Positions 7,881-13,666 are shown, counted from the stretch's first letter. The stretch: 13,939 nt of DNA from Candidatus Obscuribacterales bacterium (GCA_021732245.1 JAKFVJ010000503.1:1-13939), one strand, 5' to 3'. Translations and numbers: made by a program. The notes: generated from the letters alone by a model not told the origin.

Positions 7881-9248
7881 TTAATGAGCTTTGACGGTTC
7901 TTTCCGTAAGTATCATTTGCTGGTGATTAGTATCCAGGTACACTTTGAAATGCTCCAAGAAAGAAATCCCCAGAAGTCCCTCTTGCCCTTGTCCGGGCAT
8001 GTCATAGACTACAGCCTGAACATTTCGCGCACGTGCACCGCCTATAGACATATCGGACAGCTCGACTAGCGGTGCCGTCGCCGATCCCGTTACTGAAACA
8101 ATATGCACCATCCTAGTGTGGCTTATATTCGCGCCGGCACTACGTACGATATAGGACGGAATAACACACAAATTCGCGCCCGTATCGACTTTCATCCAGG
8201 CGTGATATTTTCCGTCAATGACAGTATCGACAAGAAAGTCATTACCTCTACGGTACAACTGCACTAGGTGTATCGGTTTGCCTGTCTTCTTAGTGACACG
8301 TTCCAACAAAGGGGAAACGGATTCTGTGAGTCCGGGATTTAACTCAGCGGCTTTTTTAAGGTACGGAATAGCAGCTACATCGTCGGCTGTTGCGTACAGA
8401 TAACCAAGTTCGTAAATAAGAACAGCGCTATTCGGATTAGCCGATAGCCCATCCTTCAAAACCTGCATAGCTTCATTTCGTTTGCCACTTTCCCTGTAAA
8501 GGGTCGCCAAATTTCCCCAGGAAAGATCTCCTTGTTTTTGAATCTGAGTAGCTTCCTTGTAGAGAGCCTCAGCTCGATCCATTTTTCTGACTGTTCGAAA
8601 ATAGCTCGCAGCCTGAAGATGCAACTCCATGTCTTTGGGATACAGCTTCAACTGGCGTTCAAATACTGGTTCTGCATCTTTGAACTCACCGAAATTTTCA
8701 ATGATACCAATGTATGTTTTATTTACATCAAGATTATTAGGATCCAACTCGGCTGCGGCTTTCGCCTCATCCAAAGCTGCATTCGGCTTTCGCATCGTCA
8801 ATAGCTTAGCTAATTTAATACGAATATCGGATCGCTTTGGGCTTATGTTGGCGGCACGTTGATAGAGAGCAATGGCTTCGTCCCACTGCGTTTCAGTCTG
8901 CATGTCATTTGCCTCTTTCATGAACTGTTCGGCAGTTTTATTGTCGGGAAAAAACTCATAATAATGGCGGACAAAATACCACGCCATTACGCACAGTCCG
9001 GCAATTACTAAAGCAACGCACAGATTTCTGACAAGCACTTTCTTTGCCTGAGGTGACCAGCCACAACCACATTTAAGAGGTGCACTAGGAAGTACAAGAA
9101 TTTCATTGCCGCAAGAGGGACACTTTTCCATCGGTGCATTTTCAGAAGGCTTCGAATGAAATGCATCCTCACCCGATGAACTACCGAGAAATCTGCTTCT
9201 CAACTTGTGTTCATCCGGTTGATTTTGGCTGTTAGGATCTTTATCCAT
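7881..9248 (-). CDS. Zinc-ribbon, transmembrane, TPR and retropepsin-like aspartic protease fusion
   Basis: A 455-aa membrane protein with an unusual domain order. Residues 43-62 form a small zinc ribbon (CPSC...CGC, Cys 43, 46, 60, 62). One membrane helix follows (about 74-93, NLCVALVIAGLCVMAWYF). Residues 104-320 are TPR repeats (for example WDEAIALYQRAANISPK and DAEPVFERQLKLYPKD). The C-terminal 330-448 is a retropepsin-like domain with the catalytic triplet Asp355-Thr-Gly (VDTGANLCVIP) and the typical close GLLGISFLEHFKVYLD. One DTG motif means it should act as a homodimer, as in single-lobe clan AA proteases. The positive residues before the helix suggest the ribbon is cytoplasmic and the TPR and protease parts are outside. 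The gene starts 8 nt after the preceding stop. Its AGGGGA (9253-9258) overlaps that TAG, so the two are translationally coupled. The substrate is unknown. Confidence 0.85.
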   Translation of the reverse strand: MDKDPNSQNQPDEHKLRSRFLGSSSGEDAFHSKPSENAPMEKCPSCGNEILVLPSAPLKCGCGWSPQAKKVLVRNLCVALVIAGLCVMAWYFVRHYYEFFPDNKTAEQFMKEANDMQTETQWDEAIALYQRAANISPKRSDIRIKLAKLLTMRKPNAALDEAKAAAELDPNNLDVNKTYIGIIENFGEFKDAEPVFERQLKLYPKDMELHLQAASYFRTVRKMDRAEALYKEATQIQKQGDLSWGNLATLYRESGKRNEAMQVLKDGLSANPNSAVLIYELGYLYATADDVAAIPYLKKAAELNPGLTESVSPLLERVTKKTGKPIHLVQLYRRGNDFLVDTVIDGKYHAWMKVDTGANLCVIPSYIVRSAGANISHTRMVHIVSVTGSATAPLVELSDMSIGGARARNVQAVVYDMPGQGQEGLLGISFLEHFKVYLDTNHQQMILTERTVKAH

Positions 9249-9256
9249 TGGGTCCC

Positions 9257-10249
9257 CTATGGCACCAGAGAGGCCAAATTATGTGCATTGAGATATTCAA
9301 CAAACAAAGCATGCATGTCATGCCCTTGATATTCGTTTATAACCATAAATGGTGCAATCCGGTGCCAGACTCTTGCTCCGTGTGATTCAACCAGAGCATC
9401 GCCATTTTCATCGAAAAGCTTTTGAGATGCTTCTACTCGCCTGACTCCTGGTCCGACCATATAGTTGTTATCAATCTGCTCAAGTTGCACAGTTTTTGAA
9501 ATCCTGCCGCCAACGACGGTAAAGCGTGTGCAGGTGTTTCGAATCACCATCTTCTGAAGAGAATACTCCAATACATCTCGCTTAAAATTCGCATCGACAA
9601 TAGTGGAGCCGTTGGCTTCAATAACCTCAGTCAGCCCACCATCGTATGTCCACTGATTACCATCTGTATCCATTTGATAGCCAATAATAACTTTCTTGTA
9701 GCCTCGGAGTGTCTTGAAAGTGTTATCTTCTCTTCCAGCGACCAAAACAGGTTTTCCGTCAACGCTTACATTTTTCAACTCGCGAGACCAAAATAGCGCA
9801 TTATCTTCACTCACCCAAGTGCCACTAAGCTCTTTCGGAACCTTCTTCCAAGAATTATCCGGAGTGAGGGACTGAAGCTTTTTAACATCTATTGGATTGC
9901 CTGCGCGATAAGCATCTGGGACAGCGTCCAACTTTTCTCTATGCTCAATGCGTGCTTTCAAAAAAATAGGAGCCTGAGGCGTTAAAGGCGATTTCTCTGG
10001 AGTATTTTCTGTCGACTTCAAGTCTCTAATGGAAGGTGACAATTCCTCTTCCGGATTACCAATTTCTTTTCCAGTACCCCTAAAAATTGGGACATCCAAA
10101 AAAGGCGCACTAAATGGCTGCGGATCGACATTAGGTTGGCGCTTAATTTCAATCTCTTTTCCAGTGCCTTTAAAGACATCCTGACAGATTCCCTGTGGCG
10201 CAAAACAGATTGCCGCAAGTAGTACTGCCACAAATCGACACTTTGCCAT
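9257..10249 (-). CDS. Secreted protein of unknown function with duplicated F-x-GTGKEI motif
   Basis: Unrecognised 330-aa exported protein. I prefer the ATG at 10249 to the GTG at 10261: AAGGG lies just upstream of the ATG, while the GTG has no ribosome site. The signal peptide is residues 1-23 (FVAVLLAAICFAPQGICQ). A short motif occurs twice near the N terminus, VFKGTGKEI (25-33) and IFRGTGKEI (55-63), separated by a Pro-rich stretch, which suggests an internal duplication. Residues 137-330 look like a single beta-rich domain opening with PKELSGTWVSEDNALFW, a lipocalin-like opening, with many alternating strands and two aromatic-rich ends. It ends with a TAG that overlaps the ribosome site of the TPR/retropepsin gene 8 nt downstream, so both are made from one message. 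A partner or regulator of that protein is a reasonable guess, no more. Confidence 0.8.
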   Translation of the reverse strand: MAKCRFVAVLLAAICFAPQGICQDVFKGTGKEIEIKRQPNVDPQPFSAPFLDVPIFRGTGKEIGNPEEELSPSIRDLKSTENTPEKSPLTPQAPIFLKARIEHREKLDAVPDAYRAGNPIDVKKLQSLTPDNSWKKVPKELSGTWVSEDNALFWSRELKNVSVDGKPVLVAGREDNTFKTLRGYKKVIIGYQMDTDGNQWTYDGGLTEVIEANGSTIVDANFKRDVLEYSLQKMVIRNTCTRFTVVGGRISKTVQLEQIDNNYMVGPGVRRVEASQKLFDENGDALVESHGARVWHRIAPFMVINEYQGHDMHALFVEYLNAHNLASLVP

Positions 10250-10302
10250 TGCCCTTACCACCGAATTATTAAATTAGGCACGCTTTCCTAGGGGTATATA
10301 CA

Positions 10303-10365
10303 CCGCTAAACAAAAAAGGTGTCGAAGCATTGCAATTTATTACCGCGGGTAACGGTGTTTAGCGG
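10303..10365. repeat. Inverted repeat overlapping a stop codon, with an inner hairpin
   Basis: CCGCTAAACA (10303-10312) and TGTTTAGCGG (10356-10365) are perfect 10-bp inverted copies. Between them lies the short palindrome TTACC-GCG-GGTAA (10340-10352). The right arm covers the stop codon of the cysteine-rich protein gene (10359-10361). Minus-strand RNA would carry both stems between two genes. This could be an attenuator or terminator, but the U-run (TTTTTT, 10313-10318) is inside the outer loop. Confidence 0.4.
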
Positions 10366-11474
10366 GCTCGGTGCATCAAAATATCGACAGTAACGCCTTG
10401 CGGTCCATTGGCAAACACAAAGGTCAGTATGCCCGACAAAGTGTCGGCACTAGGGTCGTAATTCAAAACGCCATGTGCAGTAAATCTTCCGCCACTATCA
10501 ATTTCAGTCGTATCAAGGGAATTACCAGTTAGTACACCGCTATAACTGATGCTATACCCTTCTCCTGAAGCTCCCCATGTAACTTGATTGCCAGCTTGCG
10601 TCAAAGTTGTAGGCACGTCTTGCGATCCATAGTCGTTTTTTGCAGTGATTATCCAATTGCCAGACAGATCGATTTTATTATTAGACGGAGCTGCTGGAGT
10701 GCGCATGGTCATATATTGCACATCGTCAGCTGTCTTAGCGGCAGTCGCAATTGGCATGTTGATGAACGTGCCACAAATTCTCCGAGGGCCTTCGACACTT
10801 TCAATTTCAAGTTTTCCAGTCAAATCCTTTGGACTTTGCGCCACTTGCTGACGCGGCGACTCAGCAAGCATCGGACATTTCACCTTGCTTACATAGACTG
10901 CACTATTAGTAAATTTGCCGTCGCATTTGCCTTTAATAACCATTGGCTTACCGCAATTAGCTTTAGTCGGCAATATCGCCTTATCAGGCGCCACACACAT
11001 AGCAGGTGGTTTACGGAGACAGGGCACAGAACAAGTTGCAACAGGCTCCGACAAACTGTCTGCAGATTGTACTCGTTTGGTTACGATTACATCGACCGCG
11101 CCACAAATATCAGGAATAGACAGACAAAATGGCTCGTAGTCTGACTTTGGCTTACAACTGAGTTTCCTTTCCGGGCCTTTCTTTGGCACAACTTCAATAA
11201 CGTAGCCTTCCAAAGTATCCGTATTGCTCGCAATTTCTTCCTTAGTATTGCCTAAAGGCTCAGCGACGACAGTACCCGATAAAGTATCCGAATCTGACAT
11301 ATCGTCCGGTAAATTCACAACAAGATTGCCGTATGGAGTTTCAAACTTTGTGACCTTCAAGCCTTCTTCTTTGAGGCTATCGACCTTTACCGGAGTCGTT
11401 TGAGCTTGCAGCATTATAGGTGGCAGAATGGCAATGGCTGCTAGCAAGCATGCAAGAGCAAGACAACGTTTCAT
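10359..11474 (-). CDS. Secreted cysteine-rich protein with a C-terminal LSG-type beta domain
   Basis: Unrecognised 371-aa exported protein. The ATG at 11474 is chosen over the in-frame start at 11498 because GGGGAGG (11481-11487) lies 6 nt upstream and the product begins MKRCLALACLLAAIAI, a standard signal peptide cut near LQAQ-TT (about residue 25). Residues 107-200 hold eleven Cys in a basic context, likely disulfides. The C-terminal part (268-371) begins IDLSGNWIITAKNDYG and looks like a lipocalin-type small beta-barrel. The phrase D-[ST]-L-[SE]-G or D-L-[ST]-G recurs at 63, 86, 217, 269 and 344, each followed by a strand, so the protein may be a chain of related short beta units. First of five minus-strand genes. 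The gap to the next gene (about 110 nt) holds an inverted repeat, so co-transcription is uncertain. Confidence 0.78.
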   Translation of the reverse strand: MKRCLALACLLAAIAILPPIMLQAQTTPVKVDSLKEEGLKVTKFETPYGNLVVNLPDDMSDSDTLSGTVVAEPLGNTKEEIASNTDTLEGYVIEVVPKKGPERKLSCKPKSDYEPFCLSIPDICGAVDVIVTKRVQSADSLSEPVATCSVPCLRKPPAMCVAPDKAILPTKANCGKPMVIKGKCDGKFTNSAVYVSKVKCPMLAESPRQQVAQSPKDLTGKLEIESVEGPRRICGTFINMPIATAAKTADDVQYMTMRTPAAPSNNKIDLSGNWIITAKNDYGSQDVPTTLTQAGNQVTWGASGEGYSISYSGVLTGNSLDTTEIDSGGRFTAHGVLNYDPSADTLSGILTFVFANGPQGVTVDILMHRAR

Positions 11475-11480
11475 GACTAA

Positions 11481-11506
11481 CCTCCCCTTCGAGAACAATT
11501 TTGTTC
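11481..11506 (-). promoter_or_regulatory. Ribosome binding site and leader palindrome of the cysteine-rich protein gene
   Basis: GGGGAGG (11481-11487) fixes the ATG at 11474. Six nt further upstream the leader holds GAACAA-TT-TTGTTC (11493-11506), a near-perfect 14-bp palindrome that could be an operator or a small RNA hairpin. I see no convincing -35/-10 pair here. Confidence 0.4.
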
Positions 11507-11553
11507 CCTTCCGAGATATTCACCTAATCACTGAGCGCTAGTCTGTATGTAAA

Positions 11554-11578
11554 TAAAAATGGCGGAGACGGCATGATT
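11554..11578. repeat. Imperfect direct copy of the tmRNA 3' end (possible att site)
   Basis: This 25-nt stretch (TAAAAATGGCGGAGACGGC plus 6 nt) matches 13050-13074, the last bases of the tmRNA gene and its downstream T-run, at 20 of 25 positions and in the same orientation. Read on the minus strand it looks like a tRNA or tmRNA acceptor end (CGTCTCCGCCA), but no T-arm or other tRNA part follows. It fits a decayed attachment site left by integration at ssrA, or a fragment of a tRNA-Ser 3' end. Confidence 0.45.
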
Positions 11579-11665
11579 TTCAAATTAGTCCCTGCGAAAA
11601 ACCTAGAAAGATCCAAATTCTCAGCGTTAGAGAAAGGTTAAGACCAAACCATGGGAGAAACCGTA

Positions 11666-11694
11666 TTGTCCACAGTACAGCCTTGACCTAGCAT
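11666..11694 (+). promoter_or_regulatory. Possible sigma-70 promoter for the tandem-repeat protein gene
   Basis: TTGTCC (11666-11671), a 17-nt spacer and TAGCAT (11689-11694; 4/6 to TATAAT) lie about 30 nt before the GTG at 11725. Spacing and place fit; the boxes are moderate matches. Confidence 0.35.
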
Positions 11695-11724
11695 TCAAAC
11701 ATTTGTTTCAACAGGGGAATAGAA

Positions 11725-12069
11725 GTGGATAGAGACAGGATAGAAGAAAACATTCAGCCAGATGACACCCAAGCCAGGGCGTCAAAGGCTATGAGCACCT
11801 ACGTCACGGATTCAGAGGTTTTTACTCGCAACGCCAATGTACATTCAGTAATGGGTGGTCAACCAAACGAATTAGCTTGTGAAACTGGGAAGGATGATGA
11901 GCTTCGCTCAAATGAACGACCAATATCAGGCAAAGACGATGACCTTCGTTCTAATTCAAAAAAGTCCTCCGACAGAAACAATGATACCACTTCAAATAGT
12001 GACACTTCGTCAGGAAAGGACGGAGACTTAAACTCAAATACAGTGACGAGTCCAGGCAAGGATGACTAA
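11725..12069 (+). CDS. Small acidic protein with a 14-residue tandem repeat
   Basis: Unrecognised 114-aa hydrophilic protein with no signal peptide and no membrane segment. GTG 11725 is supported by AGGGGA (11713-11718) 6 nt upstream. Residues 1-54 are polar and non-repetitive. Residues 55-110 are four consecutive 14-residue units: GKDDELRSNERPIS, GKDDDLRSNSKKSS, DRNNDTTSNSDTSS and GKDGDLNSNTVTSP, then a partial GKDD at the C terminus. The DNA period is 42 nt (11887-12066), with unit 3 the most diverged. The composition (Asp, Ser, Asn, Lys, Gly) suggests disorder. Its last codons overlap the start of the ribbon-helix-helix gene by 8 nt (ATGACTAA), so the two are probably translationally coupled. 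It occupies the place where a toxin might be expected but resembles no toxin I know. Confidence 0.65.
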   Translation: MDRDRIEENIQPDDTQARASKAMSTYVTDSEVFTRNANVHSVMGGQPNELACETGKDDELRSNERPISGKDDDLRSNSKKSSDRNNDTTSNSDTSSGKDGDLNSNTVTSPGKDD

Positions 12070-12250
12070 TACATCTAAAGCAAGACGCCCTGGACACGAG
12101 CAACAACGAGTCAATGTAGATTTTCCAGTGTGGATTATTAACGCACTTGATTTACAAGCACAACATCCCGGTGTGACCCGACAATCAGTAATCAAAGCCT
12201 AGATCACCCAGCGGCTTGATCAACTAGAAGCTCATTCGTCTGCTGACTAA
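12062..12250 (+). pseudogene. Ribbon-helix-helix (CopG-type) antitoxin interrupted by TAG
   Basis: A 62-residue gene read from ATG 12062. It encodes ...EQQRVNVDFPVWIINALDLQ and then GVTRQSVIKA, the characteristic core of a CopG/RHH antitoxin family: a DNA-binding strand RVNVDFP followed by two helices. TAG at 12200-12202 stops it after 46 residues, inside the second helix. The same frame continues ITQRLDQLEAHSSAD to TAA at 12248-12250. In relatives I know, the stop position is Trp (IK.W(I/L)AERL), so one TGG-to-TAG change would account for it. The start overlaps the upstream gene by 8 nt. Truncation removes the end of the second helix needed for dimerisation, so it is probably inactive. No cognate toxin is adjacent unless the 114-aa protein is one. 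Confidence 0.7.
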
Positions 12251-12293
12251 CATAAAAAATGATCTCGGCAGCCAGGAAATGCAAATTTAACGT

Positions 12294-12337
12294 GTGTCAT
12301 ATTGACACTATTGTATCAACATGACACAATAGATACA
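12294..12337 (+). promoter_or_regulatory. higBA promoter with overlapping inverted-repeat operators
   Basis: TTGACA (-35, 12302-12307), a 17-nt spacer and CACAAT (-10, 12325-12330). GTGTCA-TAT-TGACAC (12294-12308) is a perfect 15-bp inverted repeat over the -35 box. TGTATC (12312-12317) and GATACA (12332-12337) flank the -10 box, and another TGACAC lies at 12322-12327. This layout fits autorepression by HigA or the HigBA complex. Confidence 0.6.
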
Positions 12338-12349
12338 CTAAGAAATACT

Positions 12350-12631
12350 GTGAATATCAACAACCTTAGAGCGATTAATAAGTTCCAGGTGAAGCATCCC
12401 GATTGCCGCACCGCTTTAGATCGCTGGGTTAAGCTAACCCAAATCGCGCAATGGAAACGCTTATTGGATGTTCAAGCCACCTTTCCATCTGCCGAAGACG
12501 TGAAGGGCTGGATTGTTTTCAACATCAAAGGTAATAGTTATCGCCTAATTTCAACAATTCGGTATCCAGAACGCGAAGTTGATATTCACGAAATCATGAC
12601 GCATGAGCAATACGACAGGTGGAAACCATGA
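12350..12631 (+). CDS. higB: HigB-family toxin (mRNA interferase)
   Basis: Toxin of a type II toxin-antitoxin pair. HigB proteins are RelE-fold ribosome-dependent or free mRNA endonucleases. From GTG 12350 it is 93 aa, the normal HigB length. Family landmarks are INKFQVKHPDCRTALDRW near the N terminus, WKRLLDVQATFPSAEDV, VFNIKGNSYRLI in the central strands, and the C-terminal HEIMTHEQYDRW with the typical THxxYD. An in-frame TTG at 12302 would add 16 residues, but that codon is the -35 box of the promoter, so I reject it. There is little Shine-Dalgarno sequence before the GTG and the 5' UTR would be about 13 nt. Its stop overlaps the higA start as ATGA, so the two are tightly coupled. It looks intact. 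Confidence 0.88.
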   Translation: MNINNLRAINKFQVKHPDCRTALDRWVKLTQIAQWKRLLDVQATFPSAEDVKGWIVFNIKGNSYRLISTIRYPEREVDIHEIMTHEQYDRWKP

Positions 12632-13035
12632 GTACAACCTTACAAGCACCAAAGGAATATTTAAAACTCATAAAACAATTTCCTCTTTTACCCATTAGCA
12701 GCGAGTCAAAACTCGATGCAGCGATTGAAGTGATGAAAGAACTAACACGCCCAGATAGAAAGCTAACCAATTCAGAAAGCGGTTATCTGAAAATTTTGAC
12801 CGGCTTGATCAGAGAATATGAGTCAAAACATTATGCTCAAGCAACCAGTTCACCGCAAGAGATTGTCGAGGTATTGATGGAAGAAGCAGGACTAAATCAG
12901 ACAGCGTTAGCAGCAGAGTTGGGCATTGAACGATCAAATCTTTCTGCCTTTCTGTCCCACAATCGACAGCTAAGCAAAACCAATGCTCTAAAAATCGCAG
13001 AGCGATTCAAAATTGACATTACTGCATTGCTATAG
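12628..13035 (+). CDS. higA: HigA-family antitoxin with XRE-type HTH
   Basis: Antitoxin partner of HigB and likely autorepressor of the operon. The ATG at 12628 overlaps the higB TGA (ATGA), which I prefer over GTG 12619. This gives 135 aa. The N-terminal part (about 8-70, helical, YLKLIKQFPLLPI then LTNSESGYLKILTGLIREYE) belongs to the HigA class that carries its toxin-binding region ahead of the DNA-binding domain. The C-terminal XRE/Cro-type helix-turn-helix is residues 78-131 (LNQTALAAELGIERSNLSAFL and LSKTNALKIAERF). Toxin first, antitoxin second is the usual hig order. The gene ends 20 nt before the 3' end of the convergent tmRNA gene. Confidence 0.9.
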   Translation: MSTTLQAPKEYLKLIKQFPLLPISSESKLDAAIEVMKELTRPDRKLTNSESGYLKILTGLIREYESKHYAQATSSPQEIVEVLMEEAGLNQTALAAELGIERSNLSAFLSHNRQLSKTNALKIAERFKIDITALL

Positions 13036-13055
13036 CATTTATTTGAATCTAAAAA

Positions 13056-13440
13056 TGGTGGAGGCGGCGAGAATCGCACTCGCGTCCAAAGACATCTGGA
13101 ATTAAGCCACTACAAGTTTAGTTCGATATTCCGCCAGAACCGCTGGCGAAGGCTCGAACGGCCTCCCGGGATTGCGATTATGGCTTACTTCAGACTATCA
13201 ATCGCTAATTTTGTCCGATAGCAATCACCGTGGTTAGCCTGATAGCAGCGGGTGATCAAGCCCCTACCAAGCTTCGCTACTTATCTAGTTCGTAGATTAA
13301 GCGGCGCGCAAAGCGCGCGGTGCGAAAGCAACAACGTTGTTGTTGGCATTTGTTTTGTTTTGCTGGGTTTTTGACGAGGTTCCTAGCAACCCCGACCTGC
13401 AACTTAAGACCTAATATCCCTGTCGAATCTAAACGCCCCC
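13056..13440 (-). ncRNA. ssrA: tmRNA (10Sa RNA), trans-translation
   Basis: A one-piece 385-nt tmRNA that rescues stalled ribosomes with SmpB and tags the nascent chain for proteolysis. The 5' end GGGGGCG (13434-13440) pairs with CGCCUCC near the 3' end to form a 7-bp acceptor stem with one G-U, followed by discriminator A and an encoded CCA (13056-13058). The 5' block UUUAGAUUCGACAGGG is the conserved tmRNA start. The T-arm stem GCGAG/CUCGC is intact, but its loop reads UGCGAUU where UUCGAUU is normal. The tag frame runs from 13347 (GCC resume) to TAA at 13297-13299. The T-run (ATTTTTAG) right after CCA may help termination. Downstream genes on the plus strand converge on it. Confidence 0.93.
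13297..13347 (-). other. tmRNA tag reading frame (ANNNVVAFAPRALRAA)
   Basis: Sixteen codons and TAA inside the tmRNA. Resume codon GCC, then AAC x3, GTT x2 and so on, ending Arg-Ala-Ala. The start (ANN-x-V) and the small hydrophobic C-terminal AA fit the tags of Cyanobacteria such as ANNIVSFKRVAIAA. The middle is GC-rich with a GCGCGC-AAA-GCGCGC hairpin within the tag frame. Confidence 0.88.
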
Positions 13441-13450
13441 ATGTTTGCAT

Positions 13451-13500
13451 TGAATGACGCAACATGGTCGTCGTATGTAAATACGAGGAAAGGTCATTCA
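13451..13500 (-). other. Two-tier hairpin directly upstream of the tmRNA
   Basis: TGAATGAC (13451-13458) pairs with GTCATTCA (13493-13500), and inside CGTAT (13472-13476) pairs with ATACG (13481-13485). It ends 10 nt before the mature tmRNA 5' end, so it would sit in the pre-tmRNA leader if transcription starts further upstream. It may guide RNase P processing or be an operator. Confidence 0.4.
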
Positions 13501-13521
13501 ATTATCAGTGTGCAAAAGGGG

Positions 13522-13643
13522 GAAGCCCCGGATTAATCATTATAACAGGAGCAGGTCGGCGTCAGTCTAGCGCCGAAGCTACCGCCCTCCAAGTGCTTGC
13601 GGGTTGGGGCAAGGGCGGTCCATTTAGCTCCATCCGGGGCTTC
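13522..13643. other. Multi-branched inverted-repeat element (candidate structured RNA or mobile repeat)
   Basis: A 12-bp perfect outer stem, GAAGCCCCGGAT (13522-13533) with ATCCGGGGCTTC (13632-13643), encloses two hairpins. The first is TCGGCG/CGCCGA (13556-13561 / 13571-13576). The second is AGCTA/TAGCT (13577-13581 / 13625-13629) stacked outside CCGCCCT/AGGGCGG (13582-13588 / 13612-13618). On the minus strand a TATAAT (13539-13544) lies between the outer stem and the first hairpin and could be a -10 box for the tmRNA, though no good -35 is seen. No gene is convincing here. Confidence 0.5.
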
Positions 13644-13666
13644 TTAGTGTTGTAGACCATAAGGTT

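Noticed and set aside
10584..11144. 186-residue plus-strand ORF opposite the cysteine-rich protein gene
   Set aside because: It is antisense to a gene with a signal peptide and strong ribosome site. Its composition (His/Arg/Ser rich) looks like a shadow frame.
11554..11640. Complete tRNA-Ser gene on the minus strand
   Set aside because: Only the acceptor-like 3' end is present; no T-arm pairing, anticodon arm or 5' half can be found.
3965..12202. TAG reassigned to an amino acid genome-wide, given two in-frame TAG codons
   Set aside because: The gene at 9257-10249 ends in TAG that overlaps the ribosome site of the next gene 8 nt downstream, so TAG appears to be a true stop here. Isolated mutations explain the two cases better.
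12302..12349. N-terminal extension of HigB from TTG 12302
   Set aside because: The TTG is a perfect -35 box and the extension spans the operator. Family length fits the GTG at 12350.
13522..13643. Integron attC site
   Set aside because: No GTTRRRY/RYYYAAC core sites at the ends, no integron integrase, and the stems lack the usual unpaired bases.
13464..13655. 63-residue plus-strand ORF
   Set aside because: It runs through the inverted-repeat element, has no ribosome site and a Gly-rich chance composition.
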